Shown in pieces: positions 60,475 through 64,000 of a DNA stretch of 64,000 bases. A model generated the notes under the pieces. That model made no database searches and was not told the DNA's origin. It worked only from the letters and a program-made list of their open reading frames with translations. The position numbers and the translations under genes were made by a program. Source of the stretch: Caproicibacterium amylolyticum (GTDB taxonomy: Bacteria; Bacillota; Clostridia; Oscillospirales; Acutalibacteraceae); contig NZ_CP060696.1 of NCBI RefSeq assembly GCF_014467055.1, positions 434,001 through 498,000 on the forward strand, written 5' to 3'. The stretch's first letter is position 1; every line of letters begins with the position of its first letter.

Positions 60475-61362
60475 GTGAAAAAGAAAATTCGTCCCTGGGC
60501 ATATTCCTTGCCTGCGCTGGTCATTATCGGCTTCGTGATCCTGTTCCCAATCCTTTATACCGGCTATATTTCCCTGACCAATATGAACGTTTATCACTGG
60601 TTTAATTTTCAGCTGGTTGGTTTGAAAAACTATGGCAAGGCACTGTTTTCGTTTGACAGCGGCTTTGTGCCGGCGCTGCTGCTAACCCTTCTCTGGACTG
60701 CGCTCAACATGGTGATTCAGGTCGTTGTTGCTTTTCTGCTTGCGGTTTTGCTCAACAGCGAGGGACTGAAGCTGAAAAATCTCTACAAAACGCTGCTCAT
60801 GTTCCCTTGGGCTATGCCCGCCTATGTGTCAATTTTACTCTGGCGCATGGGTATTTACAACACAGAGTTTGGCCTGCTCAATCACATCCTGAGGCTGCTA
60901 GGCATGCAGCCCATGAACTGGCTGAACGACAGTACCTCTGCGTTTATCTGCTGTATGGTCGTAAATCTGTGGATGGCTTTTCCGTTTATGATTCTTACCA
61001 TGGACGGCGCGATTCAGAGTATCGACAAATCCTACTACGAAAGCGCAACGCTGGACGGCGCCGGCACCTTTGTGAAGATGACAAAAATTACGGCGCCATT
61101 TCTGCGGCCAATCGTTACCCCTGCAATTATCATGACTGCCTTTACGACTTTTAAGCAGTTTGACATCATCTACCTGATGACGCAGCAGCAGGGTGCGAAA
61201 ACCGGTGCAAATATCCATACGGTGATTACTTACGCCTATGACAAAGCCTTTATCACAAACAATTACGGCTTCAGCGCGGCCGTGTCCATTCTAATCTTTG
61301 TTATTATTATTGCGCTTTCTGTATTTACAAGGGGTTACATCAAAAAGGAGGGAGCCAGATGA
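60475..61362 (+). CDS. CUT1 ABC transporter permease, MalF-like
   Basis: This 295-residue permease starts KKKIRPWAYSLPALVIIGFV, with a first span, then GYISLTNMNVYHWFNFQLVG, typical of maltodextrin permeases of Firmicutes. The EAA loop is YESATLDGAGTFVKM with ITAPFLRP. The GTG at 60475 is chosen because GGGG lies 6 bases upstream; a GTG at 60466 is the alternative. It overlaps the next gene by four bases. Confidence 0.92.
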   Translation: MKKKIRPWAYSLPALVIIGFVILFPILYTGYISLTNMNVYHWFNFQLVGLKNYGKALFSFDSGFVPALLLTLLWTALNMVIQVVVAFLLAVLLNSEGLKLKNLYKTLLMFPWAMPAYVSILLWRMGIYNTEFGLLNHILRLLGMQPMNWLNDSTSAFICCMVVNLWMAFPFMILTMDGAIQSIDKSYYESATLDGAGTFVKMTKITAPFLRPIVTPAIIMTAFTTFKQFDIIYLMTQQQGAKTGANIHTVITYAYDKAFITNNYGFSAAVSILIFVIIIALSVFTRGYIKKEGAR

Positions 61363-62204
61363 ACAGAAAGAAAAGGCGGCGCACAGTTCGCCTGGTGTTC
61401 ACCAACGTGTTTTTCATTGCAATTTGCCTGCTGGGACTTGTTCCGATTCTTTATGCAGTCAATGTTTCCTTTAATGCGCAGAACAGCGTGATGAGTTCCA
61501 GCTTTTCGCTGCTTCCGCAGCAGTTCACGCTGGACAATTACAAAAGCGTGCTGTTTGAGCGCCCGTTTTTCCTCTGGCTGAAAAACAGCGCGCTGCTGGC
61601 ACTGGTTACAGTTGCCATTTCGCTGCTGGTCGGTGTGCCGGCGGCGTATGCTTTCGCGCGTTTCCGTTTCAAGGGGCGCAGCCCCGCGCTGTATCTGCTG
61701 CTGATTCTGAACGCGTTCCCGTCCATCCTTTCTATGTATGCACTCTACCGGCTGTTCCGCTCAATGGGACTCATCAACTCCTACATCAGCTTGATTATCA
61801 TCTACACTGGTTCTATGACGATTTTCAGCCTGTGGAACATGAAGGGTTACTTCGACACCATTCCAGCTGAAATTGAGCAGGCCGCACAGATTGACGGCGC
61901 AAACGATTCCCAGATTATCTGGAAAATCGTGATGCCGCTTGCAAAGCCGACGATTATTGTTACCGCGGTGCTGGTTTTGATTTCTGTTTGGAATGACTAC
62001 ATTTTTGCAATCAACTTCATGACAAAAGCGGGGAAGTACACGCTTGCCGCCGGACTTTATACGCTTCAGGCCACCGAGTACACCCGTAACTGGCCGCAGT
62101 TTTCGGCGGCATCCCTGCTGTCGTCGCTGCCGATTCTGATTATCTTCTTTATCATTCAGAAGAATATGCAGACCGGGCTGACCGCCGGCGGAGTAAAGGA
62201 ATAA
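61359..62204 (+). CDS. CUT1 ABC transporter permease, MalG-like
   Basis: This 281-residue permease has a first span at about residues 12-32, the EAA loop EQAAQIDGANDSQIIWK with VMPLAKP, and the ending QKNMQTGLTAGGVKE, typical of maltodextrin MalG proteins. The ATG overlaps the previous stop (ATGA), so the two subunits are co-translated. Together they form the channel of importer 5. Confidence 0.94.
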   Translation: MNRKKRRRTVRLVFTNVFFIAICLLGLVPILYAVNVSFNAQNSVMSSSFSLLPQQFTLDNYKSVLFERPFFLWLKNSALLALVTVAISLLVGVPAAYAFARFRFKGRSPALYLLLILNAFPSILSMYALYRLFRSMGLINSYISLIIIYTGSMTIFSLWNMKGYFDTIPAEIEQAAQIDGANDSQIIWKIVMPLAKPTIIVTAVLVLISVWNDYIFAINFMTKAGKYTLAAGLYTLQATEYTRNWPQFSAASLLSSLPILIIFFIIQKNMQTGLTAGGVKE

Positions 62205-62222
62205 AGAAATGGGGAATCGTCC

Positions 62223-63953
62223 TTGATTAAAGAAGCAATTCTGCACATACCGGATTCCAGCTACGCGTTTGCGCTGGATGAAAAAACGGTGATTTTAAGA
62301 CTGCGGACAAAGAAAAATGATATTGACCGCTGCACACTTTTTTACGGCAACCGGGTATATCCCACTTCGCCGGTGCCCATGCAGCAGCTGCCTATGCGGA
62401 AAGTGGGCGCGGATGACCTTTTTGATTACTACGAGTGCAGGCTGGTCAGTGGATTCAGCCGGATTTTTTACGGCTTCTTGCTGGAGGACAAATCCAGCCA
62501 GCTGTATTACTACGGGGACGAATTCCATGACTCTGTCCTCAATGACCGAACGGTATTTTACCAGTATGCCTATGTTCGCCGGGAAGATATTCCGGACGTG
62601 CCGGAGTGGGCTTCTTCGGCGGTGATTTATCAGATATTTCCGGACAGCTTTGCTTCCGACAGGTGCAGCATCCGCATGGAGAGTCAAACCTGCAAAACAG
62701 CAGAGGGCATTAGCTGTTCCTGCCGCTGCGGCGGCACACTGAACGGCATTGAGAAAAATCTCGATTACCTGAATGAACTCGGCATCAACTGCATTTATCT
62801 GAACCCGATTTTTACAGCAAATTCGTATCACAAATATGATACTGCCGATTATATGAGCATTGATCCCTGCTTCGGTACGGCACAGGACTTAAAAGCGTTG
62901 GTTGCCGCCTGCCACCGGCGCGGAATTCGGGTTTTGCTGGACGGCGTTTTCAATCACTGCGGGCCTGATTTCTTTGCTTTTCGGGATGTGCTGGAGAACG
63001 GCAGCCGTTCCGCCTATACGGATTGGTTTTATCATTTGGAGTTTCCGCTGCACTGCGAAACACCGCCAAATTACGCCGCCTTTGCTTATGTGCCGGAAAT
63101 GCCAAAGCTCAACACAGGAAACCCGGAGACTGCTGCCTATTTCTGCAAGGTTGGGAAATACTGGATTGAGCAGGCGGACATCGACGGCTGGCGGCTGGAT
63201 GTTGCCAACGAAATTAACCATGACTTTTGGCGGCAGTTCCGCGCCGCTATCCGTTCGGTGAAGCCGGATGCCTTCTTAATCGGCGAAATCTGGGAGGATT
63301 CTCCGCAGTGGCTGCAGGGGGATCAGCTGGATTCCACCATGAACTACCGGTTTTCAAATTTGTGCAGGGACTATTTTGCGCAGCGTTCCATTTCTGCGGA
63401 GGAGTTTGGGCAGCACCTGACCGCGATGCTGCTTCGCTACAAAGAGCCCATGACTTATGCACAGATGAATCTTCTGGACAGCCACGATATTCCCCGCTTC
63501 CTTTCAAAGTGCGGCGAAGATGCCCGGCGGCTGAAGCTGGCGCTTTTCTTCATGCTCACTTTTGTTGGCGTGCCGTCTATTTTTTACGGCGATGAAGCTG
63601 GAATTTCCGGCACAGCAGAAGCGGAGTATCGGCAAGCGATGCCGTGGCAGAACTACCCGGAAAACGGCGAACTGTATCAATACCTGAAAGCGCTGATTAC
63701 CCTGCGCAAACGGCACCCAAGCTTGACATCTGGTACTTTTCAGCCGGTTCCGGTAAAAGCAGAAGGCGTGTTTGCTTTTCGGCGGGAAGCGGCAGGGGAA
63801 AGACTGCTTGTGGTCTTAAACAACAGTGACCAGTGGCGGCAGGTTTCGCTTGGGGAAGAATGCACTTCCCTGCAGCCACTTTTTGGGCAGGACGGTAAAA
63901 CCGCACAGCCATTCACTTTTGCGCCGATGGAGGGACGAATTTTTAAGTGTTGA
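62223..63953 (+). CDS. GH13 neopullulanase / cyclomaltodextrinase-like enzyme
   Basis: This 576-residue enzyme has an N-terminal beta-sandwich (residues 1-120) like that of neopullulanase-type GH13 proteins, then a catalytic barrel starting SSAVIYQIFPDSFASDR. The triad is D326 in GWRLDVANE, E355 in LIGEIWED and D422 in LLDSHDIPRF, with VFNHCGPD as the conserved His region. It has no signal peptide and should hydrolyse imported malto-oligosaccharides. TTG is the start, after GGGGAA. An insert with four close cysteines (TCKTAEGISCSCRCGG, residues 156-171) is unusual and might bind metal. Confidence 0.92.
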   Translation: MIKEAILHIPDSSYAFALDEKTVILRLRTKKNDIDRCTLFYGNRVYPTSPVPMQQLPMRKVGADDLFDYYECRLVSGFSRIFYGFLLEDKSSQLYYYGDEFHDSVLNDRTVFYQYAYVRREDIPDVPEWASSAVIYQIFPDSFASDRCSIRMESQTCKTAEGISCSCRCGGTLNGIEKNLDYLNELGINCIYLNPIFTANSYHKYDTADYMSIDPCFGTAQDLKALVAACHRRGIRVLLDGVFNHCGPDFFAFRDVLENGSRSAYTDWFYHLEFPLHCETPPNYAAFAYVPEMPKLNTGNPETAAYFCKVGKYWIEQADIDGWRLDVANEINHDFWRQFRAAIRSVKPDAFLIGEIWEDSPQWLQGDQLDSTMNYRFSNLCRDYFAQRSISAEEFGQHLTAMLLRYKEPMTYAQMNLLDSHDIPRFLSKCGEDARRLKLALFFMLTFVGVPSIFYGDEAGISGTAEAEYRQAMPWQNYPENGELYQYLKALITLRKRHPSLTSGTFQPVPVKAEGVFAFRREAAGERLLVVLNNSDQWRQVSLGEECTSLQPLFGQDGKTAQPFTFAPMEGRIFKC

Positions 63954-64000
63954 TAAACAACTGAATAGAAGTTCACATTTCAAACGGTCGGATTCTGCTC

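Overview
The window looks like a chromosomal stretch of an anaerobic, low-to-mid GC Firmicute of the class Clostridia, probably close to the Oscillospiraceae/Ruminococcaceae. This is inferred from AGGAGG-type ribosome sites, TTGACA/TATAAT promoters, several CUT1 sugar importers without their own ATPase, LytS/YesN-type two-component pairs, LacI regulators, and an anaerobe's oxygen-defence genes (superoxide reductase, ferritin, a thioredoxin-reductase-like flavoprotein). No rRNA, tRNA or CRISPR array was seen. Species assignment is not possible from the sequence alone.

Layout. 1-1560: an IS110-family element with a structured leader upstream of its transposase. 1864-9672: CUT1 importer 1 (binding protein and two permeases), a headless GH35 beta-galactosidase remnant, and a sensor kinase/AraC-type response regulator pair. 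9762-14397: a redox and sulfur block with a thioredoxin-reductase-like protein lacking the usual NADPH motif, a Crp/Fnr regulator, an 821-residue CoA-disulfide-reductase/rhodanese/TusA/DsrE-like fusion, and thioredoxin. 14572-18668: a BlaI/BlaR1-like pair with an unusual C-terminal domain, then a secreted leucine-rich-repeat protein. 18939-21100: an IS3-family element sitting in the loop of a terminator, beside a divergent ribbon-helix-helix/XRE regulator cluster with shared operators. 21250-22546: ferritin, desulfoferrodoxin with a Fur-type box, and an IS30 remnant.

22877-30322: LacI regulator and divergent importer 2 with a GH31 glycosidase. 30323-32668: an accessory patch of small, eroded or unrecognised genes, including a 394-bp segment bounded by inverted repeats. 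32703-41431: importer 3 with a GH13 enzyme, opposite a response regulator/kinase pair. 41432-42085: scar region with an orphan MerR-type promoter and a permease stub. 42089-48434: hexuronate catabolism (uxaC, LacI regulator, uxaB, uxaA, KDPG aldolase) arranged as a divergon with two identical operators. 48733-56040: a response regulator, a sensor kinase whose usual phospho-acceptor His is Tyr, and a binding protein, followed by a paralogous binding protein with two permeases (importer 4). 56069-57643: GH43 beta-xylosidase. 57894-63953: LacI regulator and divergent MalEFG-like importer 5 with a GH13 neopullulanase-like enzyme.

Taken together, this is a plant-polysaccharide utilisation neighbourhood. 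Oligosaccharides from hemicellulose, pectin and starch would be imported by five ATPase-less CUT1 systems, which probably share one ATPase encoded elsewhere, and cleaved inside the cell by GH31, GH13 and GH43 enzymes. Each locus is controlled by its own LacI regulator or kinase/regulator pair. Binding-protein genes are repeatedly followed by hairpins, which suggests higher expression of the binding protein than of the permeases. The region also carries clear signs of decay: headless GH35, permease stub, IS30 tail and eroded small genes.
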